Assembly (NCBI RefSeq): GCF_002934365.1
Contig: NZ_PTIY01000015.1
Location: 1 to 64,000 of the forward strand
Direction of reading: 5' to 3'
Origin: Methylobacter tundripaludum
GTDB taxonomy: Bacteria > Pseudomonadota > Gammaproteobacteria > Methylococcales > Methylomonadaceae
DNA length: 64,000 nt
The notes beneath the pieces are model-generated. The model saw only the letters and a program-made list of their open reading frames with translations, ran no database searches and was not told the DNA's origin. Made by a program: the position numbers and the translations under genes. This document shows, piece by piece, positions 53,227 through 63,204 of the stretch (position 1 is the first letter of the stretch; each line of letters opens with the position of its first letter).

Positions 53227-53847
53227 ATGCTACACGAAGTAATCAACTGGCTGGTCACAACTATCGGCGCTATGGGCTATATCGGTATTTTTTTGCTGAT
53301 GGCGTTGGAAAGTTCGGTAGTGCCAATTCCCAGCGAAATCATCATGCCGCCGGCAGGTTATCTGGTGCAACAAGGGAAAATGAGCATGACTTTGGTCATA
53401 CTCAGCGGCACTTTGGGCAGTCTGTTTGGCGCTTATCTGAATTATTTTGCCGCGCATTATTTGGGAAGACCGCTGCTACTCAAGTACGGACGTTATGTGT
53501 TCATAACCGAAGAGCATTTCCGTCGTGTTGAAGATTATTTTGCCAGCCATGGTGAAATCTCTACGTTTATTGGGAGACTGTTACCGGTTATCCGCCATTT
53601 GATTTCGCTGCCGGCAGGATTGGCGGGCATGAGCCACATCAAATTTTCTATTTATACATTGCTCGGCGCGTTCATCTGGGTATCCATTTTGACATGGATT
53701 GGCTATTTGTTGGGTCATAACGAAGACTTAATCAAGCAATACTCTCATCAAGTGATTATCGATGTGTTGGCGGCCAGCGTTGTTTTGGTGACGGCTTATA
53801 TTTTTCTACATCGCAGAAAGCTTGCCCGTATCCGAGCCGAAGAATAG
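53227..53847 (+). CDS. DedA-family membrane protein
   Basis: Inner-membrane protein of 206 residues in the DedA/SNARE-associated family, thought to flip or transport undecaprenyl phosphate or phospholipids. IGIFLLMALESSVVPIPSEIIMPPAGYL carries the conserved ESS..PxPSE; GRLLPVIRHLISLPAGLAGM carries the F/GR-x3-PxxR motif. Four to six helices. ATG 53227; co-transcription with neighbours is unlikely. Confidence 0.93.
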   Translation: MLHEVINWLVTTIGAMGYIGIFLLMALESSVVPIPSEIIMPPAGYLVQQGKMSMTLVILSGTLGSLFGAYLNYFAAHYLGRPLLLKYGRYVFITEEHFRRVEDYFASHGEISTFIGRLLPVIRHLISLPAGLAGMSHIKFSIYTLLGAFIWVSILTWIGYLLGHNEDLIKQYSHQVIIDVLAASVVLVTAYIFLHRRKLARIRAEE

Positions 53848-53973
53848 AAGATTCTTCGCTTACTGGTGCTCGGGGGCGCATATTTCATTCAGAGTATGTG
53901 GGCCGCCTGAATGTTTTGCATATCTTTTCAGCGCCGTTGGCGGCATATTGCCGATTTTTGGCGCTGATGCGAA

Positions 53974-54681
53974 TCAAGCCCTGGCGCACACCCAAACATC
54001 AACCCGGCCGACTCCGGCTTTTTTCAATACATAAGCCAATTCATGAGCTGTTGAGCCGGTGGTCATGACATCATCAAGTATCGCGATATGCCGTGCATGA
54101 ATAGGCTTGATGACGGAAAAGGCGTTTTTCAGGTTTTTTTGGCGTTTTTTGGCGGGTAGCTGGGTTTGATGGGGCGTATCTCGGTGCCGACTGCAACTGG
54201 TTACATCTAACGGGATCTGTAATTCTTTGGCGACGGTTCTGGCGATTTCTATGGCTTGGTTGAAGCCGCGCTGGCGGTAACGGGTTTTATGCAGTGGAAC
54301 CGGTAAAATCAAGTCGGGGCGTTCTGCGGTTTGTTTCAGGTGGTCGGCCAGCAACATGCCGAGTAAGCGGGCGTTTTTGTAATTGGAGCTGAATTTCAAA
54401 GTGCCGATCAGATGCCGGATAGCTCCCTGATGAATGAACGGAGCGTAAGTCTCGTCAAAGGCAGGTTGGCGGCTCAGGCAGCGGCCGCACAGCACGGGAG
54501 TGGTGACCGGCGTTTCCAGTATTTCCGCGCAGCGATAACAGCACAGATTATTTCTAGGCAAATGCGTGTAGCAAGAATGGCAGAGGTCGCGCGAATTGCA
54601 TCCTGGATTGCCGCACAAGATGCAGGTAGGCGGAAGCAAGTAATCCTGTATAATATTGATCCAGTTGTATACCATTTTCAT
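53974..54681 (-). CDS. comF: ComF-family phosphoribosyltransferase-like protein
   Basis: A 235-residue protein linked to DNA uptake in competent bacteria. The N-terminal Cys-rich zinc-type region (CILCGNPGCNSRDLCHSCY; CCYRCAEIL; CGRCL) is followed by a PRTase domain with HKTRYRQRGFNQAIEIAR and the PRPP motif VAILDDVMTTGSTAHEL. It is divergent from bioB, a common arrangement in gammaproteobacteria. Confidence 0.92.
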   Translation of the reverse strand: MKMVYNWINIIQDYLLPPTCILCGNPGCNSRDLCHSCYTHLPRNNLCCYRCAEILETPVTTPVLCGRCLSRQPAFDETYAPFIHQGAIRHLIGTLKFSSNYKNARLLGMLLADHLKQTAERPDLILPVPLHKTRYRQRGFNQAIEIARTVAKELQIPLDVTSCSRHRDTPHQTQLPAKKRQKNLKNAFSVIKPIHARHIAILDDVMTTGSTAHELAYVLKKAGVGRVDVWVCARA

Positions 54682-54747
54682 TTGAACAGGTTGACAAGAT
54701 TATGAATTGTCTTTGTTTAAATATTACCGTAACCGGAGCTTAACAGA

Positions 54748-55716
54748 ATGTCTGCAAACCCTGCAATTCGCCATGACTGGCAATTGGATGAAGTGCAAGC
54801 GCTTTATGCGTTGCCTTTTAATGACTTGATTTTTAAGGCGCAAACCGTACACCGTGAGAATTTCGATCCTAATGAAGTTCAGATCAGCAGCTTGTTGAGT
54901 ATCAAAACCGGCTCCTGTTCCGAAGATTGCGGCTATTGTCCGCAAAGCGCCCGTTATGATTCCGATTTGACGCCCGAGGCGTTAATGCCGGTCGATAAGG
55001 TTTTGCAGGCGGCGCAGCTTGCCAAAGACCAAGGCGCATCGCGTTTTTGCATGGGCGCGGCCTGGCGTCAGCCTAAAGACAGGGACGTGGAGCGGGTGGT
55101 GGAAATGGTTCAGGGCGTTAAGGCCTTAGGCCTGGAAACCTGCGTAACCTTGGGCATGCTGACCGATGCCCAAACGATCAGGCTAAAAGAGGGCGGCCTG
55201 GACTATTACAATCACAACTTGGATACGTCGGAAGACTATTATTCCGAAGTCATCACCACGCGGACTTACCAGGACCGACTGGACACACTGGCGCGGGTCA
55301 GGGATGCCGGGATTAACGTCTGTTGCGGCGGCATCGTCGGCATGGGCGAAAGCGATGTCGATCGCGCCAATCTGTTGATCGAACTGGCAAACCTGCCCAA
55401 GCACCCTGAAAGCGTGCCGGTCAATATGCTGGTGCAGGTTGAAGGCACTCCGCTGATGGGTACCGAATCGCTGGACCCGATCATCTTTATCCGAACCATA
55501 GCGGTTGCCAGAATCATGATGCCCAAGTCGCGGGTGCGCTTGTCCGCAGGGCGCAATAATATGAGCGATGAAATGCAGGCGCTGTGCTTTCTGGCCGGAG
55601 CCAACTCGATTTTTTACGGCGACAAGTTATTGACCACCGATAACCCGATGACTAACCGTGATTTGGCGTTGTTTGACCGCTTGGGTGTGCATTCCGGCGG
55701 TTCAAGTTACGCTTGA
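54748..55716 (+). CDS. bioB: Biotin synthase
   Basis: Radical-SAM enzyme of 322 residues that inserts sulfur into dethiobiotin. The [4Fe-4S] site is [11 protein letters not shown]; the [2Fe-2S] ligands are expected in [17 protein letters not shown] and the Arg in [12 protein letters not shown]. Ends with [19 protein letters not shown]. The gap of 104 bases to bioF holds a palindromic repeat, so bioB may be partly uncoupled from bioFHCD. Confidence 0.97.
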   Translation: MSANPAIRHDWQLDEVQALYALPFNDLIFKAQTVHRENFDPNEVQISSLLSIKTGSCSEDCGYCPQSARYDSDLTPEALMPVDKVLQAAQLAKDQGASRFCMGAAWRQPKDRDVERVVEMVQGVKALGLETCVTLGMLTDAQTIRLKEGGLDYYNHNLDTSEDYYSEVITTRTYQDRLDTLARVRDAGINVCCGGIVGMGESDVDRANLLIELANLPKHPESVPVNMLVQVEGTPLMGTESLDPIIFIRTIAVARIMMPKSRVRLSAGRNNMSDEMQALCFLAGANSIFYGDKLLTTDNPMTNRDLALFDRLGVHSGGSSYA

Positions 55717-55750
55717 TGAATTAAATCATCCTGTTGCCAGTCAAAAAATT

Positions 55751-55807
55751 ATTCACCACGAAGACACGAAGGACACGAAGTTTTATATTTCATTCTTCGT
55801 GGTGAAT
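55751..55807. repeat. CACCACGAAG-family palindrome between bioB and bioF
   Basis: Arms ATTCACCACGAAG and CTTCGTGGTGAAT with an internal ACACGAAGGACACGAAG; same family as 29892-29950. Confidence 0.75.
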
Positions 55808-55820
55808 ATTACCGATTTTT

Positions 55821-56990
55821 ATGACACCTCCATTCTCACAATTAACAACCAGCCTAGACGATATTGCCCGGCAAGGCTTGTATCGTTCCAGGCGGGTCAT
55901 AGCATCGCCTCAAGGCATTAACCTGGAAATTGACGGCAGGCATATCGTCAATTTTTGCAGCAATGATTATCTGGGGCTGGCCAATCATCCCGATGTGGTC
56001 AACGCGTTTAAAGCCGGGGCGGATAAATACGGCGTCGGCAGCGGTTCGGCGCATTTAATCTGCGGACACAGTGCGGCTCATCATGTGTTGGAAGAAGAGT
56101 TGGCGGCATTTACCGGCCGCGACCGGGCATTGTTGTTTTCCACCGGTTACATGGCAAACATCGGCGTGATCTCGGCGTTGTTGGGCCGCGGCGATGCGGT
56201 GTTTGAAGACCGGTTAAACCATGCCTCTTTGCTGGACGGCGGATTGTTGTCCGGCGCACGATTTAAGCGCTATGCCCATGCTGACGCAGTCGATCTTGGC
56301 GCAAACCTGGACAAAACCTTGGGCCGCAAGCTGATCGTGACCGATGGCGTATTCAGCATGGATGGGGATTTTGCGCCGCTGGACGAATTGACTGTTGCCG
56401 CAAAAAAACATGATGCCTGGCTGATGGTTGACGATGCGCACGGGCTGGGTGTGATCGGCGAACATGGAGGCGGGATTCTCGAACATTACGGCTTGGGTCA
56501 GGACGGCGTGCCGGTGTTGATGGGAACTTTAGGCAAAGGCTTGGGCACTTTCGGCGCGTTCGTCGCGGGTTCCGAGCTGCTGATCGAAACCTTGATCCAG
56601 AAAGCCCGCGCTTATATTTATACCACCGCGTTACCGGCGGCGGTTGCCGAGGCGACGCGGGCCAGTTTGAAAATTGTGATCGCGGAAAACTGGCGCAGGG
56701 ACAAGCTTAGACAACTGTCCGAGCGGTTCAGACTGGGTGCAGAGCAGTTGGGCATAACATTGATGCCGTCATCGTCGGCTATTCAGCCTATTTTAATAGG
56801 CGGCAGTCAGCGGGCCGTAGACATCAGCAATGCTTTATTGGCTGCCGGTTTTCTGGTCAGCGCGATTCGTCCGCCTACGGTGCCTCAAGGCAGTGCCAGG
56901 CTGCGGGTGACTTTTTCAGCTTTGCATGAAGAGCAGCATGTCGACCGGTTGTTGGACGCGTTAGCCGAAGCAATTGCAGGCAGCAAGTGA
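55821..56990 (+). CDS. bioF: 8-amino-7-oxononanoate synthase
   Basis: PLP enzyme of 389 residues joining pimeloyl-ACP and alanine. [61 protein letters not shown] and the PLP-lysine [16 protein letters not shown] are diagnostic. First of the tightly packed bioFHCD genes. Confidence 0.96.
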   Translation: MTPPFSQLTTSLDDIARQGLYRSRRVIASPQGINLEIDGRHIVNFCSNDYLGLANHPDVVNAFKAGADKYGVGSGSAHLICGHSAAHHVLEEELAAFTGRDRALLFSTGYMANIGVISALLGRGDAVFEDRLNHASLLDGGLLSGARFKRYAHADAVDLGANLDKTLGRKLIVTDGVFSMDGDFAPLDELTVAAKKHDAWLMVDDAHGLGVIGEHGGGILEHYGLGQDGVPVLMGTLGKGLGTFGAFVAGSELLIETLIQKARAYIYTTALPAAVAEATRASLKIVIAENWRRDKLRQLSERFRLGAEQLGITLMPSSSAIQPILIGGSQRAVDISNALLAAGFLVSAIRPPTVPQGSARLRVTFSALHEEQHVDRLLDALAEAIAGSK

Positions 56991-57763
56991 CAAAAATCCA
57001 TTTGGAAACGTTCGGGCAAGGCAAGCCCATAGTGCTGGTGCATGGCTGGGCGATGCATACCGGTATCTGGCGGGAGTTTGCCCGGCAATTGGCACAGCAT
57101 TACCGGGTGACCTGTGTCGATTTGCCGGGGCACGGGCGTAGCGAAGTAATTGATCCGTTTACGCTGGAACGGGTTGGCGCAGAGTTGATTAAAGTGGTTC
57201 CCGAGAAGAGTTGTTGGCTGGGCTGGTCGTTGGGCGCGACGGTGGTGCTGGATATAGCCGGTCGTTATCCTGAGCGGGTATCTGCACTGATCTTGCTGGC
57301 GGGGAATCCCTTGTTCCCAAGCTCCGGCTTGGGAACGCAAGCATGGCCGGGCATGGATGCCCGGTTACTGGATGATTTTGCCGAGCATTTGAATAATGAC
57401 TGTCAGGCGACCTTGCTGCGTTTTTTATCCTTGCAGGTCAACGGCATGCCGGATCGGAAAGCGCTTTTGAAGGCGCTTAAAACAGCCGTATTCGAATGCG
57501 ATGCGCCGGATCAAGCCACTTTGCAGGGAGGCTTGGATATACTTAAACAGGCAGACTTGAGGCCGGTTTTATCAGGATTGAGCGTCCCTGTTTCGGTCGT
57601 GTTGGGCGGCCTGGACACCTTAGTTCCTGTAGCCGTAGGTCAAAAAATGCGGCGGTTATTGCCGAGTCTGGAATTGAATATTATCGACAGGGCAGGGCAT
57701 GTGCCGTTTTTGTCGCACGGCTCGGAAACGGCGGCGATTATTTCCCGATTTATGGATGAATAA
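56987..57763 (+). CDS. bioH: Pimeloyl-ACP methyl ester esterase BioH
   Basis: Alpha/beta hydrolase of 258 residues that frees pimeloyl-ACP from its methyl ester. Nucleophile Ser in LGWSLGATV, Asp in LGGLDTLVP and His in [11 protein letters not shown]. The GTG start overlaps the bioF stop (GTGA). The stretch [16 protein letters not shown], which is longer than the E. coli equivalent (PCFSARDEWPG), is encoded by a perfect inverted repeat (57313-57336). Confidence 0.95.
   Translation: MTKIHLETFGQGKPIVLVHGWAMHTGIWREFARQLAQHYRVTCVDLPGHGRSEVIDPFTLERVGAELIKVVPEKSCWLGWSLGATVVLDIAGRYPERVSALILLAGNPLFPSSGLGTQAWPGMDARLLDDFAEHLNNDCQATLLRFLSLQVNGMPDRKALLKALKTAVFECDAPDQATLQGGLDILKQADLRPVLSGLSVPVSVVLGGLDTLVPVAVGQKMRRLLPSLELNIIDRAGHVPFLSHGSETAAIISRFMDE
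57313..57336 (+). repeat. Perfect inverted repeat inside bioH
   Basis: GTTCCCAAGC-TCCG-GCTTGGGAAC; ten-base arms. GCTTGGGAAC also appears at 47621-47630. It is in frame. Confidence 0.75.
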
Positions 57764-58536
57764 TGTATTTAGATAAAGCCAAAATCAGGCAGTCGTTTGC
57801 TGCGGCCTCGGTGACTTATGACGGCGTTGCCGACTTGCAGCGCAGTGTCGGTAAGGTGCTGCTGGACAGTGTCGATAAAGAGAATCCGGCCGGAACTTTG
57901 TTGGATTTGGGTTGCGGCACCGGTTTTTTAACCGCCGGGCTGTTGGCGCGTACAAGGCCTATTATCGCCTTGGATATTGCGTTGCCGATGTTGCAGGTGA
58001 CGCGAACAAAACTCATCGATACGGCCAATGTCGGCTATGTATGCGCCGATGCCGAACAATTGCCGCTCGCCGGACACGTTGTCGACGGCGTGTTTTCCAA
58101 TCTCGCGTTGCAGTGGTGCGTCAATCTGGAAGGCGTTTTTGCCGATATTAAGCGGGTATTGAAACCGGGCGGACGCCTTGTTTTCTCGATATTCGGCCCG
58201 CAAACGCTACAGGAATTAAAAGCGGCGTGGGCGGAAGCCGACGATTTTAATCATGTTAATGACTTTTACAGTGAGCGGCGGCTAAGACGTTTTCTTCAGC
58301 TGGCGGGTTATACAGAGATAGTAGTTGAAACCAATGTTTATATATCAAACTACGATTCGGTTTTGACGTTGATGAAGGAGTTGAAACATATCGGCGCGCA
58401 TAATGTGCTTGCCGGGCGTAACAAAAGTATCACTACCAAGGCGCAGATGCAGCGGATGGTTGCGGCTTACGAGCGGCATCGAACCGGCGAACTGATTCCG
58501 GCGACTTTCGAGGTCATTATGGTTACGGCAAGCTAA
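57763..58536 (+). CDS. bioC: Malonyl-ACP O-methyltransferase BioC
   Basis: SAM-dependent methyltransferase of 257 residues that primes biotin synthesis by methylating malonyl-ACP. KAKIRQSFAAASVTYDGVADLQ start, motif I LLDLGCGTGFLT, LDIALPMLQVTRTK and LQWCVNLEGVFADIKRVLKPGGRLVFSIFG. Overlaps bioH by one base (TAATG). Confidence 0.95.
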   Translation: MYLDKAKIRQSFAAASVTYDGVADLQRSVGKVLLDSVDKENPAGTLLDLGCGTGFLTAGLLARTRPIIALDIALPMLQVTRTKLIDTANVGYVCADAEQLPLAGHVVDGVFSNLALQWCVNLEGVFADIKRVLKPGGRLVFSIFGPQTLQELKAAWAEADDFNHVNDFYSERRLRRFLQLAGYTEIVVETNVYISNYDSVLTLMKELKHIGAHNVLAGRNKSITTKAQMQRMVAAYERHRTGELIPATFEVIMVTAS

Positions 58537-59195
58537 TGGAAAAAGGGTATTTTATAACCGGTACCGACACCAATGTCGGCAAGACCTGGGCGACGATTGC
58601 GCTGATGCGTTATTTTAAAAGCCAAGGGAAATCGGTTGCGGGCATGAAGCCGGTTGCTTCAGGCTGTTTAATACAGGGAGGGCGGCTGAAAAATGAAGAT
58701 GCGTTGCTGATACAAGCAAATGCGTCATTGCCGATCGACTATGACTTGATCAATCCTTACGCCTACGAGCTGCCGGTTTCGCCGCACATTGCAGGTGTAA
58801 ATAATCCGGTTAAGCTGGGTCAGTTGGCAGCCGGGTTCGAGACATTGAAAACCCTGGCCGACATCATTGTCGTCGAAGGCGCCGGAGGCTGGTATGCGCC
58901 TTTAAATGAGCGCGAAACTATCAGCGATTTGGCAAAATTGCTGGCTCTGCCGGTTATTATGGTTGTCGCTATCAGGCTCGGCTGTATCAATCATGCAAGA
59001 CTGACTTATCAGGCGGTCGCGCAGTCAGGCGTGAACTGTGTCGGCTGGATCGCAGTCTGTACAGAGCCGGAATTGTTAGGCGGCGACCAGAATATCCAAA
59101 CCATAAAAAGCACGGTGGATGCGCCTTTGTTGGGTGTGTTGCCCTATAGGGAAGTCGCTGACTTTGATTTTTTCGCCGAACAATTGAAGATGTAA
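58536..59195 (+). CDS. bioD: Dethiobiotin synthetase
   Basis: ATP-dependent carboxylase of 219 residues closing the ureido ring. P-loop GTDTNVGKTW, MKPVASGC, and VEGAGGWYAPLNE are typical. Last gene of bioFHCD, overlapping bioC by one base. Confidence 0.95.
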   Translation: MEKGYFITGTDTNVGKTWATIALMRYFKSQGKSVAGMKPVASGCLIQGGRLKNEDALLIQANASLPIDYDLINPYAYELPVSPHIAGVNNPVKLGQLAAGFETLKTLADIIVVEGAGGWYAPLNERETISDLAKLLALPVIMVVAIRLGCINHARLTYQAVAQSGVNCVGWIAVCTEPELLGGDQNIQTIKSTVDAPLLGVLPYREVADFDFFAEQLKM

Positions 59196-59323
59196 CTGTG
59201 TATTTGTGATGCTTTTGCCGCTGGCTTGGCAAAATAAAGCATGACAAAGTCTTTGATAAAGCCCTATTATTTTGATTTTTTTTCAGTTTGATTCGCCGTT
59301 ATCTGACGGCGCAAGGTTAATGC

Positions 59324-61177
59324 ATGTCGATTCGCACTATCTCATCCGTAAAATTCATTTTAGTTGCCGGTACGCTGTTGTCGGGATGTACAACAACCCG
59401 GCAAATTGTGGTTGATCACCCGTCAACCCAGGCCAGCCAGTTTCAACCGTTGCAAGGCTTTCAAGCTATTGATGGCGACGACTATTATGTACGGTTGATT
59501 TCGGAGTTCGATTTTAAAGGTGACAACGTATTAAAAGGCGGCTGTACTAATATGACGCCGTCTTATGGGAAAGGCGATTTATCGGCCGCCCTTATTTATA
59601 ACGTGCGTAACGAGGCGCTTAAATTCAGCCGTGAAGCGACCGGCTTTTTGTATCAGGCGACAACAGGCAAATGCAATTTTACCTTCGATGCTAAAAAACT
59701 TTACCTGACGCCCTGGATACGCCTGGATTCAGGCAAGGAAACCTTGGTCGATTATAATTTTTACACTAACGCTAACAGCGATGTGGACGTGTCAAGCCTG
59801 GTCAATGATGTGAATGCGGCCGGCAATTTATTGGCGTTGACAGGCGTCGGCATGGGGGTTGCAATCATGGGGCAGGTTGCCGGGCAATGGGTAAAGAGCA
59901 ATCAGCAAGCGGAAGTAACAACGCCTGCGACCCATCAATCGGCCAAACATAGCTCGGAGTCGCATTCGCTGCCTGTCGCCACGGCTTATTCGGGTAAGAC
60001 CGGAACGCTGAATCAGACGATGTTTAAGGTTTTTGATGTGGCGGAAGGCGGGATGAATCTGTTTGGATCGGATACCAAGCAACTGGGCGAACTGAAGATT
60101 TATCCGGAAATTCTGCCTTCTTTGTTATTAAAGACGACTGCCGACGGCATCCCGGACGCGCGCGATTTGTCGTTCGAAGAAATAGGCTATTCGCCGATGA
60201 AATCAGCGGCCGGGGAAATCAATCTTCAACAGCTGATCGAGCAATCGAAACATCCGGCAAAACCGAATCTAAAGCCTGACTGGAATAATTACCAGGACGT
60301 CGAAGGCAATTGCCGGAAATTGAAGCTGGTGCTGAAAGATTTGGGCTTTAATAAATTTGATCGCAACGCGGTGATTTACTATTTTCTGGCTAAGAATGGC
60401 GATTGGAATAATTACAATGTCAGCCGGCAAAAAACGTTGAGTGAAGAAATGCGGCCCAAGGTTTTGGAAGGTTATCGCAGCAAAAACTTTGCTAACTGTC
60501 TGGCACCTGATGACTATGCGGTCATGAAAGCGATGGGTTTGCCGGTTAATACGCAGTCCGATTGGGATCAGATGGGTGAGGCGAGCCAGAAAAAAGAGCA
60601 ACTGTTCACGCCGCTTAAGTCGATTGAACGGCAGTTGGTCGCGGTGCTGAAAAACCCAAACAAGGTGGAAATGGAGCAGCAACTGTTCCCTTTGCTGGCT
60701 ACGGCGAAAAATGGCGACGGCAGTGTGTTGCTGCAAAACCATTTAGGTGATTTCGGCCTGGAATTGTTATTGAATCCTCCTGTGGTGGCAGCGCCTCCAG
60801 TGGATGCTTCTGCTCCGGCTGGACCTGTTGCGGCAGCGCCTTCTCAGGCAGCCATTCCCGGTGAGGGGGTTATCGTCAGCGCCGGCCAATTAGCGCAAGT
60901 CTTTTCAGGGTTATTAATAAGCGAACTCAGTTGTGCGCGCCCGGCTCCCGATGGGCTGGGAAAATTTGCCGGCAATGCGGGGATTTTGTTGTTCACTACA
61001 AAAGAAGGCAGTCCGCGCGTTAAAGGCGGTGCGATGGAATTTGAATTTTCCGGCGGCAAGATTACGCGTATTGCATTTCAGTTATCGACTTACCGGGATT
61101 TTGAACAGAATTTGCTGGATCGGCCGGAGATTGGCGGCTGCCGAGTGGATCCGGCGTTTCTGGCAAAGCTGCACTAA
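59324..61177 (+). CDS. Large lipoprotein of unknown function
   Basis: A 617-residue predicted lipoprotein (lipobox LLSGC, Cys22). Residues 35-140 look like a beta-rich domain (YYVRLISEFDFKGDNVLKGGCTNMTPSYGKGDLSAALIYNVR). A Gly/Ala-rich hydrophobic segment (LLALTGVGMGVAIMGQVAG, about 168-187) may insert into or lie on a membrane. An Ala/Pro-rich linker (about 486-516) precedes a C-terminal Cys-containing domain (LSCARPAPDG). No family recognised. It stands between bioD and the hemerythrin gene. Confidence 0.72.
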   Translation: MSIRTISSVKFILVAGTLLSGCTTTRQIVVDHPSTQASQFQPLQGFQAIDGDDYYVRLISEFDFKGDNVLKGGCTNMTPSYGKGDLSAALIYNVRNEALKFSREATGFLYQATTGKCNFTFDAKKLYLTPWIRLDSGKETLVDYNFYTNANSDVDVSSLVNDVNAAGNLLALTGVGMGVAIMGQVAGQWVKSNQQAEVTTPATHQSAKHSSESHSLPVATAYSGKTGTLNQTMFKVFDVAEGGMNLFGSDTKQLGELKIYPEILPSLLLKTTADGIPDARDLSFEEIGYSPMKSAAGEINLQQLIEQSKHPAKPNLKPDWNNYQDVEGNCRKLKLVLKDLGFNKFDRNAVIYYFLAKNGDWNNYNVSRQKTLSEEMRPKVLEGYRSKNFANCLAPDDYAVMKAMGLPVNTQSDWDQMGEASQKKEQLFTPLKSIERQLVAVLKNPNKVEMEQQLFPLLATAKNGDGSVLLQNHLGDFGLELLLNPPVVAAPPVDASAPAGPVAAAPSQAAIPGEGVIVSAGQLAQVFSGLLISELSCARPAPDGLGKFAGNAGILLFTTKEGSPRVKGGAMEFEFSGGKITRIAFQLSTYRDFEQNLLDRPEIGGCRVDPAFLAKLH

Positions 61178-61351
61178 CGTTGAAAGTATTCTGATATAGC
61201 TCGCTTCGCGCCGAAATTAGCAGGAAATAGATTTTTGATAATCCTGGAAAAAGTTGATTTATAACAAAAATTAAAGATGGATTTGGCGGCGGATATAATC
61301 CATAATATTTTTGCGGTATATATCAATAATAAAAACATCAGGAGAAATATT

Positions 61352-61750
61352 ATGGCTTTAATTACTTGGACAGCCGGTCAGTACGGTACAAATGTCGGCT
61401 TTGCGGATCAGGAACACCAAATCTTGTTTGATAAACTTAATAAGCTGTATGACTTGGCAACAGGCGGCGCAGAGCGCTCTGCAATCGGTGCGCAATTAGA
61501 CGATCTTATTTCATATGTAGTGGATCATTTTGCCCATGAAGAAAGAGAAATGCAGGCAAAGGGCTATGCAGGCTATGAACGCCACAAGGAAGAGCATGAC
61601 GCCTTGGTAGGTATTTGCGGTGGTCTTCAGGCAAAATTTCATGCAGGCCAAGCGGAAGTTGACGAAAGCGTCGGTCAATTGGTTAAAGGGTGGTTGGATA
61701 ATCACATTCCTAACTTCGATATGGCTTATGCCGATGCGTTAAACAGCTGA
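61352..61750 (+). CDS. Bacteriohemerythrin
   Basis: Single-domain O2-binding di-iron protein of 132 residues. Iron ligands can be seen in DQEHQILFDKL, DHFAHEEREM, ERHKEEHDAL and NHIPNFDMAY. ATG 61352 with AGGAG seven bases upstream; the longer frame to 61277 is not supported. Similar proteins in methanotrophs are proposed to deliver oxygen to membrane methane monooxygenase. It is followed by its own terminator, so expressed as a single gene. Confidence 0.93.
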   Translation: MALITWTAGQYGTNVGFADQEHQILFDKLNKLYDLATGGAERSAIGAQLDDLISYVVDHFAHEEREMQAKGYAGYERHKEEHDALVGICGGLQAKFHAGQAEVDESVGQLVKGWLDNHIPNFDMAYADALNS

Positions 61751-61772
61751 TCGAATTTCAACGCTAAAAAAC

Positions 61773-61812
61773 AAAAGGCTTGTGAGTTACATTGATTCAC
61801 AAGCCTTTTCTT
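61773..61812 (+). terminator. Rho-independent terminator of the hemerythrin gene
   Basis: Thirteen-base stem AAAAGGCTTGTGA / TCACAAGCCTTTT with an 11-base loop followed by CTTTG, 23 bases after the stop. Confidence 0.85.
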
Positions 61813-61993
61813 TGCAACACATAAAATCAGGAAAAGGACATCTGGTATAGATTGCCCTCATAGGGTAAAATCGAAAAGATTATTTGTGATAATTATTACG
61901 TAAATGGAAAAGGGTCGGCCATCCCATGCCCTGAAATTACGAAACGATATAACGCATACAAGAGTTTATAACTACTAACGAGGAGGCTGCTCC

Positions 61994-63139
61994 GTGAAGA
62001 AAGCAAAGCAACTGTTCGCAGGTCTGATCTTAATGGCTTTGGGCCTAGGAACAGCACAGGCGGAATATACGCTCAATTTAATGAAAGGGGTTACAAAGGT
62101 CAGTCATGACATTTATGACCTGCATATGCTGATTCTATGGATTTGTGTATTCATAGGCATCGGCGTGTTCGGAACGATGTTCTACTCGATTTACCATCAC
62201 CGTAAATCAAGAGGACATCAAGCGGCGCAGTTTCATGAAAATACGACCGTTGAAATCATTTGGACGATTATCCCGACTTTGATCCTGGTTGGCATGGCTA
62301 TTCCAGCCACAAAAGCCATGATGGAACTGGATGATGTGCAAGCATCCGAAATGTCTATTAAGGTAACCGGACATCAATGGAAGTGGGAATATGAATATCT
62401 TGATAACGGCATTCATTTTTTCAGTAGCCTGGATGAAGCCAGCAACAAGGTACGTCAAGTCGGTTCGGGTCTTGATCCCAGGTCGGTTCCTAATTACTTG
62501 TTGAATGTTGATAAACCGCTAGTTATTCCGACTAAAAAGAAAATTCGTTTCGTATTCACCTCGAAAGACGTAATCCATTCATGGTGGGTTCCCGACCTGG
62601 GCTGGAAAAAAGATACCAATCCCGGTTTTATTAACGAATCATGGACGTCTGTAGACGAACCGGGGACTTACCGTGGTCAATGTACCGAGCTTTGCGGTAA
62701 AGATCATGGCTTTATGCCGATTGTCGTCATTGCAATGGACGAACCTGACTACAACGCCTGGGTGGAGCAGCAAAAAGCGGCTATGGCGGCTGAAGCCGGT
62801 TCGGCCAGCAAGCAATGGACAACTGAAGAGTTGGTTGCTAAAGGTAAAGCTGTTTACGACACCAACTGTTCCTCATGTCACATGGCGGATGGCGCAGGTT
62901 TGCCGGGTACTTTTCCAGCTATAAAGGCAAGTCCGGTAGTAACAGGCGACATTAACGCTCAGGTCAAGCTGATGTTGAACGGAAAAGGCATGATGCCGGC
63001 TTTCGGAAAAATGTTAAGCGCTGTCGATTTCGCTGCAGTAGTAGCATATACCCGTAATGGTCTGGGTAATTCAGTGGGTGATTCTATTCAGCCTTCAGCT
63101 ATCCAGACTCTGCAATCGGCATCACCGGCGGCAGATTAA
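61994..63139 (+). CDS. coxB: Cytochrome c oxidase subunit II with fused cytochrome c domain
   Basis: A 381-residue caa3-type subunit II. Signal peptide/first helix, two membrane helices (about 36-60 and 80-103), the CuA domain with CTELCGKDHGFMPIVV (Cys, Cys, His, Met ligands) and a C-terminal cytochrome c domain with CSSCHMADGAG. GTG start (61994) with GAGGAGG upstream. It takes electrons from cytochrome c and passes them to subunit I. Confidence 0.96.
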   Translation: MKKAKQLFAGLILMALGLGTAQAEYTLNLMKGVTKVSHDIYDLHMLILWICVFIGIGVFGTMFYSIYHHRKSRGHQAAQFHENTTVEIIWTIIPTLILVGMAIPATKAMMELDDVQASEMSIKVTGHQWKWEYEYLDNGIHFFSSLDEASNKVRQVGSGLDPRSVPNYLLNVDKPLVIPTKKKIRFVFTSKDVIHSWWVPDLGWKKDTNPGFINESWTSVDEPGTYRGQCTELCGKDHGFMPIVVIAMDEPDYNAWVEQQKAAMAAEAGSASKQWTTEELVAKGKAVYDTNCSSCHMADGAGLPGTFPAIKASPVVTGDINAQVKLMLNGKGMMPAFGKMLSAVDFAAVVAYTRNGLGNSVGDSIQPSAIQTLQSASPAAD

Positions 63140-63204
63140 AAAATGAATAAGTCATTGCGTTCTTATCGATCTAATCTTTTTTATATATTCAAGAGGTATG
63201 AAAT

